A stretch of DNA of 64,000 nt from Gavia stellata (lineage: Eukaryota; Chordata; Aves; Gaviiformes; Gaviidae), in the NCBI RefSeq assembly GCF_030936135.1, contig NC_082594.1:18191553-18255552 (forward strand), in the 5' to 3' direction. Made by a program: the position numbers and the translations under genes. This document shows, in pieces, positions 13,601-28,600 of the stretch. Below the pieces are notes generated by a model. That model saw nothing but the letters and a program-made list of their open reading frames with translations, had not been told where the DNA came from and made no database searches. How positions within the stretch are numbered: position 1 is the stretch's first letter; each line of letters starts with the position of its first letter.

Positions 13601-16600
13601 AGCCCAGAGTCCCCAACTTTTCTTATTATTTCATATTCACTGCTGAAGGTCACTTGGTGTTTCTGGCATCATTTTCTGTAGTTTTCTTAAAAGTGCCTTG
13701 TGAAAACTTTACCTCTGCTTGAGAAGGTTTTTGTGTAGTCACCCAAAATGATATGTGTGTTTTCCTTCAAATATCTCCATAAAACTTTCTTATCCATAAT
13801 GCCTAAAAGCAGTTTGATCATGACAAAGCTGTTAATGTGCCTGCCAGGTTGCTTGACATTATCTCACTGTTTTCTTCTCCATTTTTTTACTGGTTTCAGC
13901 TCTTGTAAACTAATTCCCTGGTTGTACAGTGCAACCATAATATGCATGTCGGTAATGTTAAGATAATGAAAAAAGTAATTGAGGAAGCGTAATCAAATAA
14001 ATCTTTGCTTCCAAGAATGTTCCAATGTTTTGAATAATAGTTCCTGTCCAACACATGTGACTTCAGTGTCAGAAATGGAAATTTAGCTGAAATTGAGAGA
14101 CAGTTATGGAGAAGTTAAGAATAAAGGATGGTAAACTTAACTCTCTCAAAAGGGTATCTGACTTATTAGGTGCTTGCTGTGTTAAAATCTAAAACTTAGA
14201 AAGCAATAAGACCATCTAATCTTTACTATTAACTTTGCCATACAACTGTATCAAGTCATCCTTAGCTTGTTTTTAGTAAGCTTATTCACCATCATGAGGT
14301 AAAATTTGGATTGGTAAATTTGATGATTCCAACCTGCTTTTCACTGCCAGTGTAGACTGACAATTGGCATGCTTAAATTGCATTCATAGCAGTTACTGTC
14401 AAGTTTGAAGATACTGTTAAATTTGAGCTTTCTTCTAAAGCAATGAAATGGCATGAGTTGGATAGAAAAAATAAAAATTATCTTTTAAGCTTTGGCATAA
14501 TTTCATTAGGTATTCAGTGGCATATAGGAAGAACCAGATCCAGTGTCTAAGGGAAAAAAAAAATAGTGACCACAGTAACTTGAATTCTAAAGCAAATTAA
14601 GATTTTTAACAAACATGTAGCATGCTTCGAGTATTTACTGCTGAACAGCTAGTGGAGCTTAGGTGGCCATAAGTGTAGCCTGGCTTGCCAGTGAGCTTTT
14701 TGTGTTGCTCAGCTGCAGCACATTGGGTCTGGTGATTAGGTGTAATGCCATACATTTGCAGCAGTGTCAGTAGCAATAAAAAAAAAAATAAAAATCACAC
14801 AGTGGAATACGAAGGGGCCCTTTGTGTGATAAGGATTTTGTTAGGAGCCTGCATAACTAATTTTAAAACTTTGCAGTGCTTACATGAGGTTTGGAGTTTT
14901 TTATAAATTATATATGCATCACTTGCATATTGAACATGTTACATAAATAAAAAAAATCAGTTTTTTCTTCTTTATATAACTGTTGTTAATTGAGTTTTTT
15001 AGTTTTTTTTAAGCCTGAGCCTGCCAAATAGTGAACTGTATTTGGATGTTTGGCTCAGAAGTACCCCCTGAAGTTGCAACTCCTGACACATTGCATTGCT
15101 GGAGAATTTACTTGGCTGATTACTGAGAACTGTATATAAATAACCCAAAATTATGGAATTTAATATATGAATTGAATCATGCTTCCCCTAGCTGCCCAGT
15201 TCAGTAAAGTAAGCTTAGAATGTAAGCTGAATATTACTTCTATAACAAGTTTAGAGCAAGATCAAGTTCTAAGGTAGTTGAACTGCTGTATATAACCTGA
15301 AAATTAAATTATAAATTGTTTGATTTCTGTTTCTGATCTCTTGTATTTCTTTTGCACAAACTTAGGTCTGCATGTACCTTTCTGACAGGATATTATTTTT
15401 TTCTTCCTGATACACAGCTCATGCTAGATACATGGAATGAATCCATATTTTCAAATATAAAAAATAGACTTCAGGACAGTGCAATGAAGCTAGTTCATGC
15501 TGAAAGACTAGGAGAAGCTTTCGACTCTCAGCTTGTTATTGGAGTTCGAGAATCTTATGGTATGTCTTGCACAGACTGATCTCTGTTGCCTCCTCTCTAT
15601 AGTAAATGAATTTTCATCATACAGAGTTCACAATTGTGGTAGTAGGGTTGGAATTATTATCTCAGCATTTTATATTGATTTTGTTGTTGTTGATATGTGA
15701 TACCAATTAAATTCTGTTTAAAATCTTTAACTTCTAAGTGATATAGCTACGTATCAGTTTACTGCAAAATCAGTGTTTTCAAAGAGCAAACTACTTTTTG
15801 ACCTTTTAGGGTTGCAGATATAACCTTATGTCTCTGCTCCTTTCCATACTGTTCCTGAGTCTTCAGACAGTTTGAAGAAGAAATGCTGAACAGGCTGCAT
15901 CTAAGACTCCCAGTCTTTCTGCTTTGTAAAACAGATCGGTGTATCTGAAACTTCTATAACATTTCACCGTTGGCTGCCTCTTCTTCAAAGCTCTGCAGCC
16001 TGTTGAATTCAGCTTGTGGCTAATACTCTCTCAGATGGCTTTATAGATGTCCAATTCTATTTTTTTTTTTTAAGCATATTCCATTTAAGGACTTTATTTC
16101 TCTGTAGCAGTTGAGAGGAAGGTGGACACTTTTTTCCAAATAGTGCAAAGCACTGCTGGGTAGCAGTAAGCTCACTGTCTCCATTCTTGTAAAACAGAAA
16201 AAAGCCAGTGCAAAAAAAAAAGTCTAAAATGAAGATATTGGGATTCTAAGAACAGTGTCTAAGAAAAGCTGTTTGAGTCAGGTGGAGAAGTTTTCACTTT
16301 ATTAGGCATTATGCTGAGCTTGTTTGTTGTTGTTTTTTTTTGTTTTGTTTTGTTTTTTTCTTTCCAGTATTGCAATTGTATGTGTATTTCTGGTTACCAT
16401 GTTTGAATGTCTAAAATGCTGGAGATAGGTATGCAGTTCTTTCCAGTTCCCTATAGTTAATCTAAATGTTTTTGGAGCAAAGACTGGACAATTTTGGTTA
16501 CCTTTAGGGATCAGAGTGTATTTATAGGGCACTTCAAATTGTTCAATGCAACCTTTTAATGCAAGACTCACTTTAATAGGAGAGATTTGCTTATTATTAG

Positions 16601-19600
16601 CCACGTAAGTTTCCAAAACTTGAGAGTAAGTTTGGACTTTCTCTTTGCAGTTAATCTTTGTTCTAATCCTGAAGATAAACTTCAGATATATCGGGATAAC
16701 TTTGAGAAGGCATATTTGGATTCAACAGAGAGATTTTATAGAACACAGGCTCCTTCTTATTTACAACAAAACGGTGTACAGAATTATATGAAATATGTAA
16801 GTAAAAATTCTGTTGTAACTTTGTTCTGAAAGTGTTAGTACTTAAAATGATTGCTGTTCTACTTTTGCACAGGCAGATGCTAAACTAAAAGAAGAAGAGA
16901 AAAGAGCACTACGATATTTAGAAACAAGGCGTGAATGTAACTCTGTAGAAGCAGTAAGTATAATGTGTAGAAAAATTTATGTATTTTATATTTATGTAGT
17001 ATTATTACATTGCCATTTCATTTTTTGTGTGTGTGTTACAGTATTATTTGGTAGCAGTAGATTGATACGAAACTGTTGATTTTATGTTTTTTAATAATAC
17101 ATTATATTTTTTCTTGCAAAAATCTGTATTACTTTCCAATCCGCCAATTTACAATTTATACAGATGTTTTAATATAAACGTAGGTAGAAAGTTCAGATTG
17201 AAAGGCAGGTTTTTATTCAAGTTGATTTATTCTTTCATTTTGAGTCAGATATGATTTTTTTTCTATGCTTAGAAGTGGATGAGAATGATGTTTGAAAACA
17301 AGCTGGCCAATCTAGTAGGTAAAGGGTTTGTCAGTGCTCATTTAGAATTCCTGAATAGAATAGAATATGGTTCATTGCAATCAGAAGGAGCAATAGAAAT
17401 TTCATTAAAACTGTTCTAGATTTCCTCTTACGCTGAAATATGGCCATTTAATACAAAGGATGGGTTTTTTCTTGTTTTCCTTCCCTTTTCCCCCCCTTGA
17501 GCCATATTTTACACAGTTCAGATCCCGGAGAAAGGTTTAACTGCAATGACTAGTTCATAATTGTCTGTGTTGAAACTAGTTCAGGAAACAGGTTATTTTA
17601 AATAAATACCCTCTAAATCTGAATTTTCTGCAGTGGATCAAAATGTATTTTATGTCTTTTGTTAAGTTGTAAATCATTCATTCTGCACAGCTATAAATTG
17701 TAACCTGTATAAAGAGGCTGACAAAAGAGAGATAGTCCTGACATGGGCAAGCAGTTTCTGTTCTAGATCTAGCCATAGTGTCTTGTTCAAGCCAACCAGC
17801 CTGGTCCAAATAGGGTATGCTGGAATGAGAACTATTCTTAGCTCTTGGATGTATACTTGGAAAATAAGTAGGGTAGTTGGTGTTCCAAAAATGATGGCTC
17901 CCTTGAGAGAAAAGAGGCGACAGAAATATTAAGCTCATTACTGTTTTGGAAGAGAGTTAACCACATTTACTAACCTACACATATTTTTGGAGAAATATGG
18001 CTTCCTGTATAGATTTTATTCAAACTACACATACTTTTCTGAATCAGTGAATGAATTAATTATTTTATAGAGCACAGTTGTTGCAAATGGGCTAGATTTT
18101 GTGTCATGGGAAACTTGAGACAGATCAGACTTTGGTGTTCGAATGGCTAAATGAGCTAATTCTGTGTTTAATGTATTTCAGCTAATGGAGTGCTGCGTCA
18201 ATGCCCTGGTGACATCTTTTAAAGAGACTATTTTAGCTGAATGCCAAGGCATGATCAAACGAAATGAAACAGAAAGTAAGTGAAGCTTCAAGAGTAGTGC
18301 AGGATGAACTTGGCATCAACTGCGTAAAAATAGATTTGTTTGTAGATGTATCAAATTACTGTTTTTAATAGATGGTGGCAGTGTTTTGTAGATAAAATAT
18401 TATTGCATGTGGGCAATTTTATCCCATAAAAAATTACCATCATTGGTTAGTATTTTTTTATATCACTTCTGAAATCTGTATGTACAATACCCTAATTTGA
18501 ATGACTGGATAGTTCTCATCTTACTTGAAAGAAAAGAATACTTTTTGCTCTGTTTTCTTCATTTTTCCTTGTGTTGACCAACTCTGGTAAATGTTGCATG
18601 TGTCTTATTTTCTATTTGAATAGTTCAGATACAAACACTCTCCCTTCATTCCACCCCCCACTACCCCCTTCCCCCCTGGAAAAAAAGTGAAGCATCTTTT
18701 TACAAAGCTGTTTTTCTGAAAAGCAGGGAGAATTTTTTCTTATTCTGATTATTAGTGCAGAACCAATAGGTCAATGAAAAAAATCTCTGCAAGTTTTTAA
18801 TCTAGTTTTATAGCTAGTATGTCCCCGTGAGTATTGAATGTTAGCTCTGCATGCCTTTTTAAACCTTTCAAAAGCTTTTTTTACTCTGCTGCCATAAATT
18901 GAGAGGTTAGTGTGATTCAAAAGACTTGTGTTGGTCCTGTATGATAAACCAAACTAGGTAAGTCATTAAAGTGTCATAATTCAAGTAGGGAATTTGAAAA
19001 AATTAAAAGGTGAAATTGCAGGTTAATTGGTTTTTTTAAGTCCTGGTATCCTGAAGCCAGGGAATATTTACTAATGTCTATATGAAGTTTTCATTTCTAT
19101 GCAAATGTGAAAACTGTTTTATGACTTAGAACAGTGTAGAAAATACTCACTTCTAAAGCTAGCATTTCAGAAAATATTTGACCTCAAAACTATGTCATAC
19201 TGATCTGTTCATGTAGCAGCATGATTTCTGGCAGTGGTCCAGAGCTAAATCTAGAAAGCCACCAGACTTCTTACAAGTATACGTTACAGCCTTTGGGAGA
19301 ATAGAGGAGGCTTATTTAAATGCAGACCTTCAGAAGGGTTCATCTATAGCATCCAAAGCATCTTTCTTTAGAAACCTGTTGAAGTATTCACACAGTCCTC
19401 TTTCCTTGCGGCTACGTCTGCCCCGTGATAATGCTTGATTGCAAAATACTTCCATTTAGTATGTAAGAACTCAAGCATCTCTTTAAAATCTTTTTTTTTT
19501 CCCCCTAGACCTACCTATGCTGTTTAAAATGTTTTAATGAAGGATGCAGGTGCAGGTCATTAAAAATCTATTTAAAGACTGGAGCTATGCATAGTAATAT

Positions 19601-22600
19601 ATACATTTGATAGTATCCTCTGCTATGCTTTGCTTTTGCATATCTCTTTCTGATGTTATTTGCCCCAAAGAATTTAATGAAGTTTTCTTTATTAAAGGGC
19701 TGGGTTTTTTGGCTATGAGCTGGGCATTGCTGTACTCTGTCACATTAAGTACTTAAAATTTACATGCCATGCAAAGAAAGGAAGGCATAATTTTTTCCAA
19801 CTAAAAACTATCAAAGATTTCATAACTTGCAAACTCTCTTCAGAATTGGCTTAGTGCATTTTTGTTTGCTTACAGTATTAGGGGTGGGAGACCTGAATTT
19901 TATTCTTGAGGTACTTCATAACAGAAATAAAAAGTAAACTTGGCTTTTGTGAATACAAAATGAAAACAACTTGTTTAAGTGCCCCAACAACTACGATAAG
20001 GATTTCTTTACCTTTCAATGTCATAATGTGTTCTGAGAGAAATTCCACTGCAGTGTTCTTTTTGGTTTTGTTACTTTGAAGAATGTGGGTTTTTTGTGTT
20101 CCTACAGTTTTGGGGATGCACCTGAAGTCTTCCTTTGCCACTGTTTATTGGGAGAAACCACTGATTTTTATTTTTTTTCTTGAATTATTCATGCCATCAC
20201 TAGCTTACAGAAGCAACTGTAGAACCCTTTAATGTATCTTTCTGTTTCCTTTTTCCACCATCTCTTCCTCCCTCTCACCCTCACAAATGAAAAGATCCAG
20301 TAAAAGTTGAGTAAGCTTTTTGGACTTACTCTACGTAAAACAGTGCTGCCATCACTTACAGTACATCTAAATTGCACTGAGAATACCTCTGACTCCATTT
20401 TTTTTCTAGTTCCTGAAATGCCATCATCTAGCCCATTGTGAGTTGTCTCTAGTAGCATTGCAAGTTCTTGTTGAAGGTTGCTGGTAGTTTCCATTCTTTA
20501 ATTTGCATTATGTTCTAAAAGGATTTTTTCCTTCTCTGTGCATTGCTTTTCTATTTGGTTCTGCAACAGTTGTGATACAGAAATTGATAACATATTTCAT
20601 CCTCAGTGGTGACAGGATCTTGATGTTGCTGGCAAAAGTATTGCAGAGGAGAAAAGAAAGACAGGGCTCCTGGCTTTTGTCCCCTTTCACAGTAGATATA
20701 GCATTGAGGAACTAAGCGAATCTACTAATTTTTTTCTATCAAAAAAGGAATCAGAGTCCATGATCAGTTTGTTCTACTTCATTAAGCAGAGTCCTTTGCT
20801 GTGTTTGGTTCAAATCTCTGTAGTCTCTCTAAAACAATCTGGTGGCCTTAATCCAGGTGTTCCTTTGTGGACAGCTTTGTCAAGATGATTATTGATGTTT
20901 CAGTACCTTTTTGGGTTTGGGGTTTTTTTTTTTTAGCAGTGTTGAAATACCTTCACAAAAAGTAGACAAATAAACCGTATTGGGTTTGAAAGTTTTTGAA
21001 CTGGTAACTTTCAGAAAAACTAAAACTCTGGGAAAACAGAAAGGAGAAAATGCTGTTTACCTTAGTCAGTTTTGGTTACTTCAGAATTTGGCATGCTTTT
21101 AATTAAAACAAAACATTGTAGATGGTATTGGAAGATACACAAAGACAGCTCTGTTTAGCTTTAATTTAAAAAAAAAAATCTTGAATCCATACAGTTTCCT
21201 CCATAAACACCTGTAGGCTTCCAACTGAAATTGGAATCCTATTTTTGCCAGGGATTTTAAGGCAGTTATACTGAGAATCTGGACTTAATCCAAATTGCCA
21301 TTGACTTTAGGGGGTTTTATTCAAGCTTGTGATATTATATGCATAAGCAAGTATTACGTTGCCATAAATACCTCTTTTTGCCTTCAGAAGAGTCTCCTTG
21401 TGGGACCAGAATTAGAACACTATTCAAAACATTTTTCCTTTTAAGGGATTAATTGGATTATCTGTTCTTTACATATTCAGTGTTCCATTGAGATATCCCT
21501 AGCGGAAGTGCAGTATATGTGGGTTTTATACAGGTCTTTGACTGGTGGCTTTATCAGTATTTGTATCTTTCAGAGTTGCATTTAATGTTTTCACTGATGG
21601 ATAAAGTTCCGAATGGCATAGAGCCAATGCTAAAAGACTTGGAAGAACATATTGTTAGTGCTGGACTTGCAGATATGGTAGCAGCTGCTGAAACTATTAC
21701 TACTGTAAGTGTATTGGTTTTTAATAAAATAACAATGAAAAAACAACTTTGCAGAAGTTAAATAGTCACATACATGTGAATGGAAATACTTTTTGAAGAT
21801 TTTATGTTTAAACATCAAATTCTGATCTACTGAAAGTTTTAAATGTCTTCAGAATAATTTTTTTATTCCTTACACTTTCAGCTGTAGCTTTAAAATGTGA
21901 ATCCAATTTGCAGTAAGGAAAAGGTTATAAATTAAGTACATGGGATACTTATACAGTAGGATTGTGTTAGCATCTTAATTAAAAAGGCATAATCAATTTT
22001 TTCAGAATTCTAACTTCCTGATGAAATTTGAAATTTGCTTTCAGTCTAAGAGTGGTTGTTCAGTGTGGAAATTAAAAGTTTTTTTTCCACTGTTCTTTTT
22101 CAGCTTTTTATTATCTTAGGGTCTAGGAGGCCTGAGTATCTGCAGCAATTAGGACGTGACTCTTATTGGTCTCTGAAAACTTATTTTTATTTAGAATGCA
22201 TTATACAATATTTGAAAGTTTTGGGGTTTTTTTTCCTCTATATACACAAATGTTTGTATATTGGAAATACTATCCTGAAAGTCTGTGTTGAGGCTTACAT
22301 GCTGTAGAGCTCTTCAGTATAGAGAATAAAGACGAAGTGCTCATTCATAGTATGTAGGCTTGAGGATACTACATTATTACAGATTAGGGAATTAATGTAA
22401 GCTCACACTGAATTCTGTGGAGCCTCGGTTTTTTATTTGATTTTTTTTGCCTCTTTAGGATTCTGAGAAATATGTAGAGCAATTGCTCACACTATTTAAT
22501 CGATTTAGTAAGTTGGTTAAAGAAGCTTTTCAAGATGATCCAAGATTTCTTACTGCAAGAGATAAGGTATGTGTTTCTGCTGATCATTTGTTTTCAGTTT

Positions 22601-25600
22601 AAGAATTGTTGTAATTCATATTCTGATGTCTCTGAAATCCTGTGCCCATTCCCTGTTAAATCTAGAAACGCTTGTACTCTAGTAAATATGCAGACTAAAA
22701 TATTGATGAAACTTACTACCAGATGATTAGCTTTTAATTTGTGTTGTAGTCATGCATAAAGTTGCATTGGTGTTCAGCTTTGTAATGTAGAGCACATCAG
22801 AAGATGATCTTTGTGTTGAGCACCTTAATATCTGATTCAGCAATATATTTCTGTTTAGAATTTACTACATATTTGGGTGTAGTCTCATGACTTCAGATAT
22901 GCAACCTGCCCCATGCAATCCCTTCCTAAGTTGTTGCTTAAAGGAAAGTAGTATGTTAATGGAAAAGAAGAAAATGCAAAACATCAGTTAATGGGAAATT
23001 GAGTCATAGGATTTGAACTCTCGTATTGAAAGTAAAATCTGCAAACTTTGGGCTAATAAAAATCAGAACCTAAAAAGAGAGGTAAAACCTTTGTGAGTCA
23101 TATGTTAAAGAGAAGTTGAGTGAAGCACTAATAATCTGTAATTATTTTTCAGGCGTACAAAGCAGTTGTGAATGATGCTACAATATTTAAACTTGAATTG
23201 CCATTGAAGCAAAAGGGGTAAGCCATGTTAAAGATTGAGCTTCTCTTTTAAAATAAAGTAACACTGTGTTTAAAAGTGCTTTGTGTTCTTTGCATTATGG
23301 CATTTCAGATTGCTTATCAACCTCTGGCAAGATGCTCTTCACATGGCAGTGGATCAGTGAATAGCAGCCTGTTTAAACTCAAATTTAATAGCAGTAATTG
23401 CGGATCTATTCTTTTATAGTAGAGTAATGAGTCTATTTGTTAGCTGAATTTAATAATACCTTCTTGGGTTATTAATTCCAAAAACCTGAGCTGTGTAACT
23501 GCTGCAACTTCAGTAAAAGTCCTGGGGAAAACTGAGGCAATGATCTTTGTGGGAATAACTGTGGCCGATTAAGCTGTAACCACCCACAAGCTGTTTACCA
23601 CCTCTTCTTGTGCCAGCTGTGAGTGTGACCTGTCTGGGTGTTACATTTTTGTTTCAGTGCAGGATTAACCAGGTTAGTTTAAACAACTTCCAGTAGATAA
23701 GCAGACCTGTGTGACTCAAGAAGAAAAACCATGCTTACAGTAGCCACTCTGCTAACTCAGCCAAGGGAAGGTAGCAGTCAGTTAATTGATGGTTAACATT
23801 TAACATGTGATGTGCCACTCAAGTAGGAATCTGTATATATTTAGATGTTTGGGATTGCTTATATATAGTTTGTAGTCTGATTTACTGTGGAAATAAAACT
23901 TATGTAGCTGGGCTGCCAGCTTCCCTTTCCAATTACTTCTAGTTAGGGGTGGATGGGTATAACTATCTGTTCGGCATTCTGGTTTTTACTCTGTGTTTGG
24001 TTTTGCACGAATGGTAAGCCTGGACAGGGATTAGCCTTGCTGGTTTTATGTTATTGGAGGAACACCTTCACAAAAGACTGGATCCCTGCTTTCTGCACTT
24101 TGTATAGATGTAGGCAAGGTAGAGGAATTTTTCAGGTCTCTAATGTTTTCATTTCCCCTGGGAGCATCCAGATCAATACCTCATTCAAACTGTGTTCACT
24201 CCTAAAGCTAAACCCGCCTAGTGATTCCTTAGAAACCACCATGATGGCGAAGGTCTTCTGTTCAGCATTCTTCTTCCCAAGCTCTTTCAAGTTGTCTACA
24301 TATGCGGCCTGGTTTAAGTAAAATGAAACTTCATCCTACTTAACTTGTGCCATTAAGTTCAGCCTAAGAATATGGAATTTGGTAATTTTTCATTGCTGTC
24401 AGGATCTTGAAGACTCCTGTTCAGAAATACTTGGGAACACATTGATTAAATAAGGGTTCTGTCTTATAATAACCAAGAGACTAGTGATCTGCTTTTACTC
24501 CAGATGGTCTTCAGGAGGGTAGAAGACACTAGCCTGCAAGCTGCTTCATGAATTAAAAAGGACAAGTTGTCTGAACAGAGTTTTAGCACTGTCTACACTA
24601 GTTGATGAGAGGGTGAGAGAATGAAAAGAACACTGGATTCCTGGGCATCCCCACAGCTTCTTACCTGCTATCTTACTTGCTGCCTTTGTTTTGGGCCCTT
24701 GAGACCAGCAATCAAGTTGGTGCCATTTGACTCTAGAAATAGGTTTGGTCCTTGGCACTATTTTATTCACCAGTCTGGACACAGGTTCGGAACGCGACCT
24801 TGTGCTTGCATGCCATCTGAAGAACAGCAGTCTGTCTACTGTAGCATCTTCTTGTTCAACTTTAATCTGCTTTTAATTCCAAGCTGTTAGTCCACTGTTT
24901 ATAACCGTTATAAAATAATTTTACCCTGTTACTATGCAATAGATGAGTCGGGTTTTGCAGTCTGTGAAATGCATTGCAGGAGGCTGTTCTTGAGGTGTGA
25001 GTATGCTCTGCATACTGACAAGATGAGTGAAACATTTTGCTGCAGCAGTTGTTAATTCTTTACTGGAATACTTGCTGCCATGCAATATTTAGTTGTTTCA
25101 AACTGTAGTTTGAACATAACCCTTCATTGTTAGAGTTCTAAAATTAAAAGCAGTTGGAATGATCAAGCTGTAGAAGCTGTCTGAAAATGCTGGTAGTATT
25201 TATTCTTTCAAGAAGAAAAGGGAGTTATCCCTAATTTTTCATTATTTTAACAAGGATATGAATTCACCACCAGGATCCTTGCCGAGAGGATCAGGAAAGA
25301 GTGGTCTGTCTTGTTAACAGTGTGACTACTCCAGAATAGCAGGATTCTATATGGTTTGAAGATATGTTGTTGTTCTTTTATTTAGTGTTGGATTGAAAAC
25401 ACAGCCTGAATCCAAATGCCCTGAGCTTCTTGCTAATTACTGTGACATGTTGCTAAGAAAAACACCACTAAGCAAAAAACTAACCTCTGAAGAAATTGAA
25501 GCAAAGCTTAAAGAAGTGGTATGTTCTTGCTTTCTACCTCTCGATTATTCTGAAGAATTAATTTGTTTGTTTTATTTCCTTATGTGGGTCGAGGCCTTGA

Positions 25601-28600
25601 TCTTCAAAAAGTTATGCAAGGTGTAGTAATAGGGAAAAGAGTTCATTATGTCATCAAGTGTGTGTGTGTTTAAATCTTGTAAACCATGCAGTGTTTCATG
25701 TCTCTGTCAGTTCACAAAATTAGTATGCAAATTAATGCCTATATCAGACTGTAATGTATTACAGTAACTAATGTTAGTCTAGAAAATAATACAGGAGACT
25801 TTCACATACCAGTGTCAATGTCTTTTCTCATTTAAGAGAACGTTCTTGGTGGTTGACAAATGAAATTGGAGGTGTGATATTATGAAAGATTCATAGCTGA
25901 TGCCTGTGATAGTATTAACACAGATGCTCTTAAGGCAATGTCAAGTAGCCTCTTTCTACTTCATAGTGTACAGTGGCATTAGATCAGCATTCAAAGACTT
26001 GTCTGATTGACAATGCAAATAAAAATATTAAAATCTACTTTTTTGACAGCTTTTGGTACTTAAATATGTACAGAATAAAGATGTTTTCATGCGATATCAC
26101 AAAGCTCACTTAACAAGACGCCTGATATTAGATATATCAGCTGATAGTGAAATTGAGGAGAATATGGTGGAATGGCTCAGAGTAAGTAGCCTGACATCTT
26201 TCTTTCTTTGGTTGTGCCTCTTGCTTGTGGTATTAATTCCCAGTCTTGAACTTAGATATCCTTCTTGCTTGGGTGAGTTCTATCTTAAATTGCAGGCCAC
26301 TCAGGACATCTTCTGTTTCATTGTAATACTTTGTGAAAGTGACACAGTTTAGCTCTTTTCTAAGAGAAATGTTGGTCCTAATAGTGGTAGAGATAGATTT
26401 TGAAATATTTCACATATGATTATCTGAAGGTTTCATATATTCCATATGCAAATAGCAAAAAGCAGTGTCCTTGTTGTTTAGGTATGTAAATAATTTGAGA
26501 TGTGTTCTAATTGTGAAATTTTATGTAGATTAGAATATTATTTGCATGCCTTAAGCATTCCTTCAAATCTCAGAATTCACTGATTCCTTAATGCATGCAT
26601 GTGCTCTTCAGCACTTGGATTTCTTTAAAAGAATCATCATATGCCCTTAAGGGGTAACTACTTACGATCCATGCAAAAAAACTTCGTCTTGCATTGCAGG
26701 TTAACTGTTACTGTAAAGTGATGATACCTGTGTATTTTAATGCTTTTCATTTTTTTGAGTTTCTTTTAAAAATAAAGCTTTTTTTTATAGTTGTCTGTGT
26801 CATCGTTTAGTGTTCTGTTTATTTATACAGGAGGTAGGAATGCCAGCAGACTATGTAAACAAGCTGGCTAGAATGTTCCAGGATATCAAAGTGTCTGAAG
26901 ACTTGAACCAGGCCTTCAAAGAAATGCACAAAAACAATAAACTTGCTTTACCAGGTATTCTTTTCAAATGATTTGCTATTTTTAATTTCTCTTAGTGAAA
27001 AATAATTCTGTTGAATCTTGAGTTAAAAACTGTATCAACTACAGGTTGAACATAGTCTTCAGGGCATTGTTACCCGTAGATTGGAAGTATGTGTAGACTC
27101 TGCTTTCTCTTACAGTTGATAATGGAGCCATTTCATTCTGTAAGTTATTGTGGGTTTTCATTATGAGCAATCTTGTAGATACAGACCCCCTACTCTTGCA
27201 GTTAAATTCCAAGCAGGGGCTTGAATTGGTATCAACCAGGTGAATGCCTGAACAACCCCCTTCTTTTATGCCTCTTCATGAGTGCTTCATGCTGTGCTCC
27301 TCCTTTACCTGCCAGCAGGAGAGCTGGGTGCACGCTATGAAGAGCTCAAATCATGTTTCTGAGATTAAATTTCACTGATGAGAGAGACTGAGGAACATCC
27401 ACTTTTGGACCTGCTATTGCTGAAAACCCTTGAGTAGTGCTTACAAGCATCAACTGTAAAGCTGCATCAGGGCTTAAGGAGCTCTGCAGAGGCAAACCAA
27501 AAAACCAGAGGTTTCAATTAGTGTTCCTGTCAGAAAGCCAGTGGTGCATAGAGTACTTTAATGTTTAAATAGGTAGACACCCTGCTACTTTCTGAAAATT
27601 CAGTCCTTCATAATTGTATTTTAAGTAGAAAAAAAAATGCATTTTGTTTTTCTATCTGTTATAACTGGAGATTCATATAAACCAATATTGTCTTACAGCT
27701 GATTCTGTGAATATTAAAATTTTAAATGCTGGCGCCTGGTCCCGAAGTTCTGAAAAAGTGTTTGTCTCGCTGCCCACGGAATTAGAAGATCTCATCCCAG
27801 AAGTTGAAGAATTTTATAAAAAGAATCACAGTGGTAGAAAACTGCACTGGCACCACCTCATGTCCAATGGAATTGTAAGTGTATAGTTTTCGGTGCATCA
27901 ATCTCAATGATTGTACTTTCTGTGTATTTGTAATAGTAACAAAGCTTGTGATCCAGAAGCTTATAAGTAAAAGTGTCATTCTATTCACAGATAACATTTA
28001 AGAATGAGGTTGGCCAGTATGACTTGGAGGTGACAACATTTCAGCTGGCTGTGCTGTTTGCGTGGAACCAAAGACCCAGAGAGAAGATCAGCTTTGAAAA
28101 TCTTAAACTGGCAACTGAACTCCCTGATGCAGAACTTAGGAGGACTTTATGGGTATTTCCCTTTCTCTTGAAACAGATTTCTTCTTGATTTTTGTACTCT
28201 GAAATACTGGATTAGTATTTTTAAAGCACTGTCAGATAACACTTTGAAACTGAAATGTGAACGCCTTTCTTGCTAATTAATCAGTTGCAATGCTGGCTCT
28301 TGCACCACTGTTGAGAACACACAGCCTTTACATTAACACGTTCTCTCTACCCAATGTTATCTAACTTAAGCTTTTGGAAACAGCAATATCTTTTTGACCA
28401 TATACTGCCTAAAGCACACAGTTAGGATTCTGGTTTTTGGAGTGTGACTGGTCTAATTCCAGGAAATCAGTGGCACCTGGTAATTATATGTTGCTTAAAA
28501 ATAACTTCAGTGTTTGCTCTATGAGACTTCTAATTATTTAGTTCAAGAATAAAGAGAGAAATCACATAAATCAGACTTAACACCACTTCTGTAGCCGTGA

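Noticed and set aside
15352-15417. Possible upstream extension of CUL5 exon 5
   Set aside because: The frame is open, but the conserved cullin sequence starts exactly after the TACACAG acceptor at 15417. The extension would insert unrelated hydrophobic residues.
23480-23900. Possible old LTR-like segment in CUL5 intron 11
   Set aside because: No terminal repeat pair, primer-binding site or recognisable family sequence could be seen.
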